From positions 1-25,143 of IMG/VR virus record IMGVR_UViG_3300034106_001606: a stretch of 25,143 nt of DNA, one strand, 5' to 3'. The notes beneath the pieces were generated by a model. The model saw nothing but the letters and a program-made list of their open reading frames with translations, ran no database searches and was not told the DNA's origin. The DNA comes from a virus. A program made the position numbers and the translations under genes. This document shows, one piece after another, positions 5,561-10,885 of this stretch (the first letter of the stretch is position 1; each line of letters begins with the position of its first letter).

Positions 5561-5911
5561 ATGACTAACCAAACTTTTACTGTAGCTGGTACTTCTAAAC
5601 ACAAAGGCGAATTCAAAGTTCGTTTCGCTAATGATTTGATGCGTACCAAGAATCTTACCAAGTCAGGACACACTGACATTACACTAGTTGAGCTGCCACA
5701 AGCTATGTTGAAGCTGGATGCTATCAAGTACATCGCAACTCTGGATGAGTTTGATAATGTTGGTGCAAAGACTGCGATCATGGACTACTTGGATCGCAAG
5801 GACGAAGCACCTAAAGCTAAGGGTCCGGCTGTCAAAGCATCAGGCCCCGCTGCTAAGAAGGTTACCAAGGCTAAGGCAGCAGTGACCGCCGACGAAGACG
5901 CACCATTTTAA
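5561..5911 (+). CDS. Phage protein with basic linker and SSB-like C-terminal tip
   Basis: This 116-aa product starts at ATG 5561 behind GGAGATTTTGA. Residues 1-80 form a compact domain (FTVAGTSKHKGEFKVRFAND, TDITLVELPQAMLKLDAIKY) that I recall as a recurrent phage domain of unknown function. Residues 84-109 are a Lys/Ala/Pro linker (about nine Lys), like histone H1 tails. The last residues, DEDAPF, closely resemble the acidic tip of bacterial SSB (DDDIPF), which docks repair and replication enzymes. DNA binding plus SSB-partner recruitment is an inference. It has its own distinct promoter and terminator, suggesting high expression. Confidence 0.8.
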   Translation: MTNQTFTVAGTSKHKGEFKVRFANDLMRTKNLTKSGHTDITLVELPQAMLKLDAIKYIATLDEFDNVGAKTAIMDYLDRKDEAPKAKGPAVKASGPAAKKVTKAKAAVTADEDAPF

Positions 5912-5924
5912 TCGCGTGTGAGGC

Positions 5925-5972
5925 CTCCGTATCGTATAAATAAAATCACTATGCGATACGGAGTTTCTTTTT
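5925..5972 (+). terminator. Intrinsic terminator that contains the next start codon
   Basis: CTCCGTATCGTAT (5925-5937) pairs with ATGCGATACGGAG (5951-5963), 13 bp with one G-T pair, followed by TTTCTTTTT. The 13-nt loop contains most of a TATAAATA word, and the 3' arm begins with the ATG used by the next gene. Confidence 0.8.
5935..5942 (+). promoter_or_regulatory. T4-late-type motif TATAAATA
   Basis: An exact match to the T4 late -10 consensus, nine bases before ATG 5951. If used, the mRNA would be almost leaderless. It may be chance, since it lies in a hairpin loop. Confidence 0.35.
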
Positions 5973-6127
5973 CAAATGACTACTTTGAGGGTTCAGTGGT
6001 AATACGTGACTTTCAAAGTGAACCCAAGGGCCGCGTGTTGGCCATCATACCTAGAGATAATAGACACGAAGCAGAACAAGAAGCACAGAGGATCTGCGAC
6101 TTACTTAATAAATCCTTAGCACAATGA
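5951..6127 (+). CDS. 58-aa phage protein, unknown
   Basis: ATG 5951 is the likely start although no Shine-Dalgarno is visible; the ATG is buried in the terminator stem. A GTG at 5918 would extend it by 11 residues. The product MRYGVSFSNDYFEGSVVIRD.. is beta-rich, then a helix (HEAEQEAQRICDLLNKSL). It ends in an ATGA overlap with the next gene. Function unknown. Confidence 0.6.
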   Translation: MRYGVSFSNDYFEGSVVIRDFQSEPKGRVLAIIPRDNRHEAEQEAQRICDLLNKSLAQ

Positions 6128-6309
6128 TTTTCGAACTATATGAGGTCTGGACCGAAGACTCTCTCGGACATCAAGAACTAGTAGATACCACCAGCAGTAT
6201 CGTCGAAGCTAGAATTATTGCAGAACAAGCACTTGACGATGGTGCAGAATATGTTATAATATATAGAGAAACAGAAGACGGCGAATTAGAAGTAGTAGAA
6301 GAAATGTAA
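6124..6309 (+). CDS. 61-aa acidic phage protein, unknown
   Basis: Starts in an ATGA overlap at 6124. A beta-alpha-beta pattern is visible: FELYEVWTED, SSIVEARIIAEQALDDG, EYVIIYRETEDGELEVVEEM. The protein is strongly acidic. Its 3' half encodes a promoter (6233-6260) that probably transcribes the tRNA cluster starting two bases after the stop codon. Confidence 0.7.
   Translation: MIFELYEVWTEDSLGHQELVDTTSSIVEARIIAEQALDDGAEYVIIYRETEDGELEVVEEM
6233..6260 (+). promoter_or_regulatory. Probable tRNA-cluster promoter inside a CDS
   Basis: TTGACG, 16 bp, TATAAT within the gene at 6124-6309, about 50 bases before the first tRNA. No other promoter lies nearer. Confidence 0.6.
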
Positions 6310-6310
6310 T

Positions 6311-6395
6311 GCCCGGGTGGTGGAATGGTAGACACAAGGGACTTAAAATCCCTCGCCCATAAGGCGTGCCGGTTCGAGTCCGGCTCCGGGTACCA
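6311..6395 (+). tRNA. tRNA-Leu (anticodon UAA)
   Basis: 85 nt with an encoded CCA. The acceptor is GCCCGGG with TCCGGGT. The anticodon arm is AGGGA-CTTAAAA-TCCCT (TAA, reading UUA/UUG). A class II variable arm (CGCCCATAAGGCG region) and the T arm GCCGG-TTCGAGT-CCGGC are present. UUA is common in the A/T-rich minus-strand genes here. Confidence 0.93.
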
Positions 6396-6399
6396 ATAT

Positions 6400-6476
6400 C
6401 TGACCATAGCTCAATCGGATAGAGCAACAGCCTTCTAAGCTGTAGGTTGGGGGTTCGATTCCCTCTGGTCAGGCCA
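6400..6476 (+). tRNA. tRNA-Arg (anticodon UCU)
   Basis: 77 nt with CCA encoded. The acceptor CTGACCA pairs perfectly with TGGTCAG. The anticodon arm is ACAGC-CTTCTAA-GCTGT (TCT, reading AGA/AGG). The T arm is GGGGG-TTCGATT-CCCTC. It starts four bases after the tRNA-Leu, so they form one transcript. AGA is used in the late genes, whereas early genes favour CGT. Confidence 0.93.
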
Positions 6477-6480
6477 AGTA

Positions 6481-6558
<78 letters not shown>

Positions 6559-6563
6559 CTCAT

Positions 6564-6590
6564 CTAGGTTAGTAAGCACTTACTTACACA
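6564..6590. repeat. 27-bp repeat, copy 2, with internal palindrome
   Basis: Matches 268-294 at 24 of 27 positions. The centre AGTAAG-CA-CTTACT (6571-6584) is a 6-bp inverted repeat. It lies between the tRNA cluster and the next early promoter. Confidence 0.55.
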
Positions 6591-6602
6591 CTAAAATTTT
6601 GG

Positions 6603-6630
6603 TTGACTTTTTTGCGCAAACCTGTATAAT
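6603..6630 (+). promoter_or_regulatory. Early promoter, TTGACT-16-TATAAT
   Basis: TTTTGGTTGACT upstream context and the leader ACAAACACTTAAACAAAACAG. It drives the gene at 6664. Confidence 0.83.
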
Positions 6631-6663
6631 ACAAACACTTAAACAAAACAGCAGGAGCGTAAA

Positions 6664-6963
6664 ATGCGTATTAAAAAAGCAACTAAAGCAGACGTAGCAA
6701 CTATTGTACAAATTATGCAAGCAGACCTTGCAAAATATGTAAAACTAACTAAAACAGCGTATGCAGACAAAATTGCAGACAGCACTTACATAGCAGAATT
6801 GCACTACGACGATATTGTACACAATTACAATGCACTAGTGCAATTTATGCAAGACAAAGACACTGTAAAATTGTGCGACACAATTATGCGACAGGACACT
6901 GCACCACGGGAGTACTTTTACAAAACTATACATTTTTGCACAGACAATTATATGTACTATTAA
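6664..6963 (+). CDS. 99-aa phage protein, unknown
   Basis: ATG 6664 follows CAGGAGCG. The first residues (MRIKKATKADVATIVQIMQADL) look like the opening of a GNAT acetyltransferase, but the rest (ALVQFMQDKDTVKLCDTIMR, HFCTDNYMYY) lacks the acetyl-CoA loop and the protein is too short, so I do not call it one. It appears mainly helical. Codons are A-rich (AAA, GCA, ACT) compared with the preceding early genes. Confidence 0.72.
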   Translation: MRIKKATKADVATIVQIMQADLAKYVKLTKTAYADKIADSTYIAELHYDDIVHNYNALVQFMQDKDTVKLCDTIMRQDTAPREYFYKTIHFCTDNYMYY

Positions 6964-6971
6964 TTTTTTGG

Positions 6972-7000
6972 TTGACAAAGTGTGTGTGCTATGCTATAGT
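6972..7000 (+). promoter_or_regulatory. Early promoter with 10-bp dyad around the -10 box
   Basis: TTGACA, 17 bp, TATAGT. AAGTGTGTGT (6978-6987) and ACACACACTT (7001-7010) form a perfect inverted repeat centred on 6994, one base before the -10 box; the inner bases CTAT..ATAG are also symmetric. Confidence 0.82.
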
Positions 7001-7035
7001 ACACACACTTAAACAGTAATTGTAAGGAGCGTAAA

Positions 7036-7218
7036 ATGCAAACAGTTATTAAACAGCAACTTTTTAATAAATTAGCAGAAGTACAAGACCTGCTGAAACA
7101 AGCTACCTGCGACAGCGAAAGTTACGCACAAAGTTTACAGGATAACATTGGGTGGGCAGCTGAGCTAGATATTGCGCTGCGTACACTTACAGACAATGTA
7201 GATTATTACGTGGATTAA
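7036..7218 (+). CDS. 60-aa helical phage protein, unknown
   Basis: ATG 7036 after AAGGAGCGTAA. Two helices are apparent (residues 5-22 LFNKLAEVQDLLKQA and 32-52 QSLQDNIGWAAELDIALRTL). It is acidic with no membrane segment. Single-gene unit. No family recognised. Confidence 0.72.
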   Translation: MQTVIKQQLFNKLAEVQDLLKQATCDSESYAQSLQDNIGWAAELDIALRTLTDNVDYYVD

Positions 7219-7224
7219 TTTTGG

Positions 7225-7253
7225 TTGACAATGTAGTGTATGTGTGCTATAAT
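7225..7253 (+). promoter_or_regulatory. Consensus promoter with 12-bp dyad centred on the -10 box
   Basis: TTGACA, 17 bp, TATAAT. TAGTGTATGTGT (7234-7245) and ACACATACACTA (7256-7267) are a perfect inverted repeat centred exactly on the -10 hexamer. The 60 bp at 7221-7280 match 7994-8053 at 58 positions. Confidence 0.88.
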
Positions 7254-7285
7254 GTACACATACACTAACAAAACAGGAGCACACA

Positions 7286-7450
7286 ATGACCGAAGCTAAA
7301 ATTGAGCGGCTAGAGCGTACACTGTGGGAGCTGGAGCAGCTGGCTAGTGAGCTGTTTGACATGGGCTACATTACACAGGGCAATGCGATTTATGGCGTGG
7401 TAGAAACTGTAGACGCTGAGCTTGCGGACATTGTAGAAGGGAGAGAGTAA
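7286..7450 (+). CDS. 54-aa acidic coiled-coil-like protein
   Basis: ATG 7286 follows AGGAGC and ends TAA 7448-7450. The sequence begins MTEAKIERLERTLWELEQLA, a Leu-heptad helix, and ends AELADIVEGRE. Its stop overlaps the next ATG (TAATG), so the pair 7286/7450 forms a coupled operon under the promoter at 7225. Function unknown. Confidence 0.7.
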   Translation: MTEAKIERLERTLWELEQLASELFDMGYITQGNAIYGVVETVDAELADIVEGRE

Positions 7451-7683
7451 TGTTATTGAAACAACACGTTAACGAACTAGTAAACATGGATGCTGCTGGC
7501 CTTAGCAAAATTACAAGGCATACAGGCTACAAGGATGCTAATTTCGCAACCTGCGAGTTTGTGGGCATTACTAACGGCGGTGAGTTTGCGTACAGGGCCA
7601 GCTACTACGAGGATGGCAGAGAACAGTTTACAAAATTGTATGTGTGGCGAGACACTGCTGGGAACTTTGTAGCAGACTACTAA
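7450..7683 (+). CDS. 77-aa phage protein, unknown
   Basis: Starts in the TAATG overlap at 7450. A helical N-terminus (residues 1-20) is followed by beta-rich sequence (ATCEFVGITNGGEFAYRASY, QFTKLYVWRDTAGNFVADY) like a small antiparallel sheet. No catalytic or metal motif. It is the second gene of its operon. Confidence 0.75.
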   Translation: MLLKQHVNELVNMDAAGLSKITRHTGYKDANFATCEFVGITNGGEFAYRASYYEDGREQFTKLYVWRDTAGNFVADY

Positions 7684-7689
7684 AAACGG

Positions 7690-7717
7690 TTGACATTTTG
7701 GACAGTTAGTGTATAAT
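7690..7717 (+). promoter_or_regulatory. Early promoter, TTGACA-16-TATAAT
   Basis: Both hexamers match consensus, with a 16-bp spacer, seven bases after the upstream stop. It drives the gene at 7749. Confidence 0.86.
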
Positions 7718-7748
7718 AGCTGCATACGTTAACAAAACAGGAGCTAAA

Positions 7749-7991
7749 ATGTTTGCACAAGCTAAAAACAACACTGCTTACGCTAAATTGTCCTTTTGCA
7801 AAAAGCTAAAACTGTTTAAAATGATCGTTGCTTTTAACGTAACACAGCGTAACGCTAAGGGCAAATTGTTGTTTCCTGTACAACAAAAGTGCAACTATGT
7901 TAGTGGTCACTTTGCTTTAGAGGAGCTTGCTAAACAGTTAACAGTCGCGGAGCAGCACCTGCGTACAAATAAAATTGTAATTGCAGAATAA
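7749..7991 (+). CDS. 80-aa basic phage protein, unknown
   Basis: ATG 7749 behind CAGGAGCTAAA. The protein is basic (LSFCKKLKLFKMIVAF, then RNAKGKLLFPVQQKC), with a C-terminal helix ALEELAKQLTVAEQHLRTN. It stands out from the mostly acidic early proteins, and a nucleic-acid contact is possible. Single-gene unit. Confidence 0.72.
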   Translation: MFAQAKNNTAYAKLSFCKKLKLFKMIVAFNVTQRNAKGKLLFPVQQKCNYVSGHFALEELAKQLTVAEQHLRTNKIVIAE

Positions 7992-7997
7992 AATTGG

Positions 7998-8026
7998 TTG
8001 ACAAGCTAGTGTATGTGTGCTATAAT
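7998..8026 (+). promoter_or_regulatory. Consensus promoter with 12-bp dyad, twin of 7225
   Basis: TTGACA, 17 bp, TATAAT with the same TAGTGTATGTGT / ACACATACACTA inverted repeat (8007-8018 and 8029-8040). Only two of 60 bases differ from 7221-7280. It drives 8059 and probably the structured region after it. Confidence 0.88.
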
Positions 8027-8058
8027 GTACACATACACTAACAAAACAGGAGCGAAAA

Positions 8059-8310
8059 ATGTTTAAATTAGATGAGCGTAGTGAAGTGTACTTCCAGGGC
8101 AAGACCTACACCACATGGCACGGTAGTCCATTTGATCGTGGTAGCGCAGACAGCTACTATGGTCGTGGTGCTAAGGCACACTGGTATCCCGAGGGTACTG
8201 GACGTGGTGAAGCAATTACTGAAGAGCGTATGAGCTTGACAGAGATTGAAGCATACTACGCAGGCTATGATCACAATGAGCGGTTTGGTGACAAGAAGAA
8301 TTGGTATTAA
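8059..8310 (+). CDS. Conserved phage protein, 83 aa, unknown
   Basis: ATG 8059 after CAGGAGCGAAAA. Features are YFQGKTYTTWHGSPFDRGSA, DSYYGRGAKAHWYPEGTGRG, and a C-terminal EIEAYYAGYDHNERFGDKKNWY. This arrangement (HGSPxDRGxADSYY, HWYPEGT, EAYxxGYxxNExxGDxKxW) is one I recall from many phage small proteins without assigned function. The adjacent gene-free region downstream is on the same strand. Confidence 0.8.
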   Translation: MFKLDERSEVYFQGKTYTTWHGSPFDRGSADSYYGRGAKAHWYPEGTGRGEAITEERMSLTEIEAYYAGYDHNERFGDKKNWY

Positions 8311-8706
8311 GATTATGGTGAGGAAGCAAGGTTGGGGTTTGGTCACTGTATAGTGGCTGTGCGCTGAAACAACCCGTAATGCGAATATCCTTGTGGTAAG
8401 CAGAGAGTTGGCGTGGCGACCAACCACCATACAAGTTCCGGTTACTACTTTCCTGAAAGTAGCGGGTGGCACCGAGATTGGCCCGGTGAGCTAGGACACC
8501 GTTAGAGCAATGCAGAGCTGGGCCCTAGATATGCGGACACAACCGCTAGCGAATATGCTCAAACAAATGTGGACAGGGCAACAACTCCAGCATAGGGGCG
8601 ATCCGTGGAAAGACGTGGCCTAAGCAATTATACTAAAACACATTTCGAGCGGTGTCCCGGTATCGGCCAGCCCGCCCCAAAGTAGCTGTCTAGGGTAGTG
8701 TGTTTT
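8311..8706 (+). ncRNA. Candidate structured non-coding RNA
   Basis: About 395 bases with no plausible gene and visibly richer in G and C than its neighbours, downstream of the strong promoter at 7998. Many perfect stems are visible: CACT/AGTG (8344-8355), GTTGG/CCAAC (8407-8424), CTACTTT/AAAGTAG with CCTG loop (8445-8462), CACCG/CGGTG (8470-8488), GCGG/CCGC (8533-8546), CTAGG/CCTAG (8491-8528), the long-range pair GGACACCGTT (8494-8503) with GAGCGGTGTCC (8648-8657), and AAAACACA (8635-8642) with TGTGTTTT (8699-8706). Two of these are mutually exclusive, so some may be chance. It does not read as tmRNA, RNase P, 6S or tRNA. A processed RNA, an intron relative or an unlisted phage RNA are options. 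Strand is inferred from context. Confidence 0.5.
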
Positions 8707-8718
8707 GATATAATTCGG

Positions 8719-8747
8719 TTGACAACTCAGACTCTTGGTGCTATAAT
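8719..8747 (+). promoter_or_regulatory. Perfect consensus early promoter
   Basis: TTGACA, 17 bp, TATAAT with extended -10 GGTGC, right after the structured region. It drives the genes from 8778. Confidence 0.88.
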
Positions 8748-8777
8748 ATACACATACTGAAACAACAGGAGCGTGAT

Positions 8778-8975
8778 ATGGGATACAAGGTACTGAACAC
8801 TGTGGACAATATGCGTGACAACTATGGTCCACGCCCTGGGCTAGAAGGTCCGTACAATTTCAACGGTAGGGTTCTGTACTACGATCCAAAGGAAGGCCAG
8901 TACTATGACCCACGCACAGACTTCTACGTCAGCCACTCAGAGTACTTCGAGATGGTAGGCTTTATTGTAAAATAA
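8778..8975 (+). CDS. 65-aa Tyr-rich phage protein
   Basis: ATG 8778 after CAGGAGCGTGAT. The sequence begins MGYKVLNTVDNMRDNYGPRP and contains YYDPKEGQYYDPRTDFYVS, a repeated YYDP motif rich in Tyr, Gly and Pro. No membrane segment. It is the first of four coupled or closely spaced small genes (8778-9333). Function unknown. Confidence 0.72.
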   Translation: MGYKVLNTVDNMRDNYGPRPGLEGPYNFNGRVLYYDPKEGQYYDPRTDFYVSHSEYFEMVGFIVK

Positions 8976-8984
8976 GGAGTAAAT

Positions 8985-9158
8985 ATGAACTACGCACCGC
9001 GACCTTACTATCGTGTAAGCATGAACCGCAAGCGTCAGATCATTGATGCCTGCGTGGACGAGTTGCACAATCAGCAACTGGATATGATTGACGCTGCTGT
9101 AGAGTACAGTGATATGCGACAAGCTCGCGAAATTATTGATTATATAAGACAACTATGA
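8985..9158 (+). CDS. 57-aa helical protein, unknown
   Basis: ATG 8985 follows AAGGAG (8974-8979). The product begins MNYAPRPYYRVSMNRKRQII and continues as two helices (IIDACVDELHNQQLDMIDAAVEY and SDMRQAREIIDYIRQL, split by SDM). The N-terminus is basic and the rest acidic. The TGA (9156-9158) overlaps the next ATG. Confidence 0.68.
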   Translation: MNYAPRPYYRVSMNRKRQIIDACVDELHNQQLDMIDAAVEYSDMRQAREIIDYIRQL

Positions 9159-9223
9159 CACCTAACACACCTAGATTCCCCGGCGACCCAGCAGACTACG
9201 ACTTGCCTCCACACACGGACTAG
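9155..9223 (+). CDS. 22-aa micro-ORF
   Basis: ATG 9155 in an ATGA overlap, stop TAG 9221-9223. It encodes MTPNTPRFPGDPADYDLPPHTD, which is Pro- and Asp-rich. It is supported only by its coupling position, and by the tight tiling of genes here. It could merely keep ribosomes moving toward the next start three bases downstream. Confidence 0.4.
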   Translation: MTPNTPRFPGDPADYDLPPHTD

Positions 9224-9225
9224 TT

Positions 9226-9333
9226 ATGAATATAACAACCACAGATGCCATAGCCCTGGCCCTACTAATTGTTATAGGAATGTTAACTTTAGTCTACTTG
9301 GGCTGGCAGATAGCAGCTCTCTTTTTTGGTTGA
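9226..9333 (+). CDS. 35-aa single-pass membrane peptide
   Basis: ATG 9226 two bases after the previous stop, ending TGA 9331-9333. The sequence MNITTTDAIALALLIVIGML.. is one long hydrophobic helix (about residues 8-33). The TGA is part of the TTGACA -35 box of the next promoter. Likely an inner-membrane peptide; role unknown. Confidence 0.6.
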   Translation: MNITTTDAIALALLIVIGMLTLVYLGWQIAALFFG

Positions 9334-9358
9334 CAAGTCCACGCTCTGGTGCTATACT
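9330..9358 (+). promoter_or_regulatory. Early promoter, TTGACA-17-TATACT
   Basis: GGTTGACA and GGTGCTATACT. The -35 box contains the stop codon of the preceding gene. It drives 9391. Confidence 0.85.
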
Positions 9359-9390
9359 ATAGACATAGTAAACAGTAAGGAGCGAAACAA

Positions 9391-9678
9391 ATGCAAAAAC
9401 ATACTTGTCCGGAATGTAACGGATCAACACGTAAACCCTATAACCTAGACCCTAGCTGGAAACGGGTCATTGCTGGCTACGATGCTGCAACAGATACACT
9501 ACCCTGCCATAACTGCGGTTCACAGTATATGTTCGGCCGTGCTACAGGCTTAGTGGGTCTGAACAGACTGGGCGTACCCTGTACACACATCTACAAAGGT
9601 CAGAACGCAGGACGCTGCTTGACAGAGTACACCTGCATCCACTGCGATGATAGATATCAAATTGATTCTGGGGATTAA
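9391..9678 (+). CDS. Zinc-finger protein with three Cys-pair knuckles
   Basis: This 95-aa product starts at ATG 9391 after AAGGAGCGAAACA. Metal-ligand candidates are CPEC (Cys6, Cys9), CHNC (Cys39, Cys42), CTH (Cys64, His66), Cys76 and CIHC (Cys82, Cys85). Two zinc-ribbon-like sites are plausible, for example Cys6/9/39/42 and Cys64/76/82/85. The layout recalls DnaJ-type or zinc-ribbon phage proteins that bind nucleic acid or RNA polymerase; the exact family is not recognised. Single-gene unit with its own promoter. Confidence 0.8.
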   Translation: MQKHTCPECNGSTRKPYNLDPSWKRVIAGYDAATDTLPCHNCGSQYMFGRATGLVGLNRLGVPCTHIYKGQNAGRCLTEYTCIHCDDRYQIDSGD

Positions 9679-9685
9679 AAAGCGG

Positions 9686-9714
9686 TTGACAATTGGATTG
9701 TTTGGTGTTATTAT
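9686..9714 (+). promoter_or_regulatory. Early promoter, TTGACA-17-TATTAT
   Basis: GGTTGACA and GGTGTTATTATATACACATACTG. It drives 9745. Confidence 0.85.
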
Positions 9715-9744
9715 ATACACATACTGAAACATAAGGAGCGTGAA

Positions 9745-9933
9745 ATGACTGATACTAAATTCTACAAAATGATGGGCGTACTGCAACTGCTCATCGCTTT
9801 TATTAACTTCTACGTGGCCTTCGGGGCATTGAATACCCTGGCTGTGCTGAACATTGCTGTGGCTGTTATCTGTACTATGGCTGGCGTGTTCTGCACAGTG
9901 TTGGCAGCTAAACTTTTTGGAGCACTAGACTAA
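9745..9933 (+). CDS. 62-aa membrane protein, two TM helices
   Basis: ATG 9745 after AAGGAGCGTGAA. Hydrophobic helices span about residues 8-28 and 31-55 with almost no loop, so it is a helical hairpin in the inner membrane. It begins MTDTKFYKMMGVLQLLIAFI. The stop overlaps the next ATG (TAATG), coupling it to another small membrane protein. Holin-like topology is possible, but early expression and lack of charged tail argue against a lysis role. Confidence 0.72.
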   Translation: MTDTKFYKMMGVLQLLIAFINFYVAFGALNTLAVLNIAVAVICTMAGVFCTVLAAKLFGALD

Positions 9934-10058
9934 TGGGCAAGTTCATACTGGGAGTAGTAGTAACCTTGGCAGTACTGTACCCAGCTGTGACCAAATACTA
10001 TTTTGGCAATGCTGTGGACACTACTAATGCTGTGGTTAAAGGCGTAATGGAGAAGTAA
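9933..10058 (+). CDS. 41-aa membrane-anchored peptide
   Basis: ATG 9933 in the TAATG overlap, stop TAA 10056-10058. It encodes MGKFILGVVVTLAVLYPAVT.., a single hydrophobic segment (residues 4-20) and a short soluble tail (GNAVDTTNAVVKGVMEK). A signal-anchor or a cleaved periplasmic peptide are both possible. One base separates it from the next ATG. Confidence 0.62.
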   Translation: MGKFILGVVVTLAVLYPAVTKYYFGNAVDTTNAVVKGVMEK

Positions 10059-10059
10059 C

Positions 10060-10440
10060 ATGGACAAAGATACTATGAAGGCCCTACGCGAAGTCGATGT
10101 CAACGAACTGTTCGAAGAGTTCGACGCTCAGGGCTATGCTATTGACTGTATCAACGGCAACCTAATTCTAGATTACCCCTATGGCAATCAGGACTATTGC
10201 ACTGGGATCCTAGAGGGAGCAGGCTTTTACAATATCTCTAACGATGAACTAGAAGCCTGTGAAGCGGGTATACGTGCTAGTTTACAAAGTGTTAACTATC
10301 AGCTAGAGCGAATGGATCTAGGCCTAGAAGTAGTCCAGTTAGACCTTACAGACACTACCAGCTGGATGATCGTACCCGCAGGTGCTAGCCCAAAAAAGAT
10401 TGTAAAATCAATCATAAAACGGTTGACAGAAACAGCATAA
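10060..10440 (+). CDS. 126-aa acidic phage protein, unknown
   Basis: ATG 10060 immediately follows the previous stop. The sequence is acidic with an alpha/beta pattern: helix ALREVDVNELFEEFDAQGY, then ILDYPYGNQDYCTGILEGAG, a helix ASLQSVNYQLERMD and a strand LEVVQLDL. No active-site motif is apparent. The last codons (KRLTETA) contain the -35 box of the next promoter. Confidence 0.75.
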   Translation: MDKDTMKALREVDVNELFEEFDAQGYAIDCINGNLILDYPYGNQDYCTGILEGAGFYNISNDELEACEAGIRASLQSVNYQLERMDLGLEVVQLDLTDTTSWMIVPAGASPKKIVKSIIKRLTETA

Positions 10441-10451
10441 GACTGTATTAT
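10423..10451 (+). promoter_or_regulatory. Early promoter overlapping a gene end, TTGACA-17-TATTAT
   Basis: The -35 box lies in the last codons of the gene at 10060 and the -10 box just after its stop. It drives 10482. Confidence 0.83.
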
Positions 10452-10481
10452 ATACACATACTGTTAAACAAAGGAGCGAAG

Positions 10482-10616
10482 ATGTACACTAAATTTATTA
10501 TCCGTTTGATTGATGCGATCCCAACACCTACTCCTGAGCAGGGTGATCGTTGGGTCACATACACTTGTATCTTTGGGTTTGGTTTTATTCTTGGTATGTT
10601 GGTAACTGGAGGCTAA
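10482..10616 (+). CDS. 44-aa membrane peptide
   Basis: ATG 10482 after AAGGAGCGAAG, stop TAA 10614-10616. It encodes MYTKFIIRLIDAIPTPTPEQ followed by a soluble turn and one hydrophobic segment (VTYTCIFGFGFILGMLVTGG). The TAA is three bases before the next ATG. Role unknown. Confidence 0.65.
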   Translation: MYTKFIIRLIDAIPTPTPEQGDRWVTYTCIFGFGFILGMLVTGG

Positions 10617-10618
10617 TC

Positions 10619-10813
10619 ATGCGTACATATGAAAATGTTGTTGAAATCGTAGCAAACACACTGAGCCGTGCAGCACTAGGCGGCCCATTTGGATTCTATC
10701 TGTCAGATGCACAAATTGCCTACATCTACGGCAAGGACCGTGAAGTAGTAGAGATGGACATTCAAATGGCCAAAGATATTGCTAATAAGAGATTGACAGA
10801 CAGCTTTATCTAA
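10619..10813 (+). CDS. 64-aa phage protein, unknown
   Basis: ATG 10619 has GGAGG six bases upstream; an upstream in-frame TTG is rejected. Helices span residues 4-18 (ENVVEIVANTLSRAA) and 36-58 (DREVVEMDIQMAKDIANKRL), with LGGPFGFYLSDAQIAYIYG between them. Its last codons contain a perfect -35 box. Function unknown. Confidence 0.72.
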   Translation: MRTYENVVEIVANTLSRAALGGPFGFYLSDAQIAYIYGKDREVVEMDIQMAKDIANKRLTDSFI

Positions 10814-10821
10814 GTTATAAT
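10793..10821 (+). promoter_or_regulatory. Perfect consensus promoter overlapping a gene end
   Basis: TTGACA, 17 bp, TATAAT, with the stop codon of the gene at 10619 in the spacer. It drives the ATPase gene at 10886. Confidence 0.87.
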
Positions 10822-10826
10822 ATACA

Positions 10827-10850
10827 CTACACACTAGCAATAGTGTGTAG
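10827..10850 (+). promoter_or_regulatory. 5'-terminal mRNA hairpin in the ATPase leader
   Basis: CTACACACTA and TAGTGTGTAG form a perfect 10-bp stem with a GCAA tetraloop, beginning about where transcription should start. Such 5' hairpins protect mRNAs from decay; that role is inferred. Confidence 0.7.
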
Positions 10851-10885
10851 CAATATTACACACTTATCAACAGAGCGGAGCTGAA

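Noticed and set aside
6664-6963. GNAT acetyltransferase
   Set aside because: Only the first 20 residues resemble a GNAT start. The acetyl-CoA binding loop is missing and the protein is too short.
8068-8472. Minus-strand frames of 134 and 72 codons
   Set aside because: They shadow the real gene at 8059 and the structured RNA candidate. Cys- and Thr-rich translation without ribosome sites.
9745-10058. Holin/antiholin pair
   Set aside because: Two small membrane proteins in tandem, but in the early region, without an endolysin nearby and without typical charged tails.
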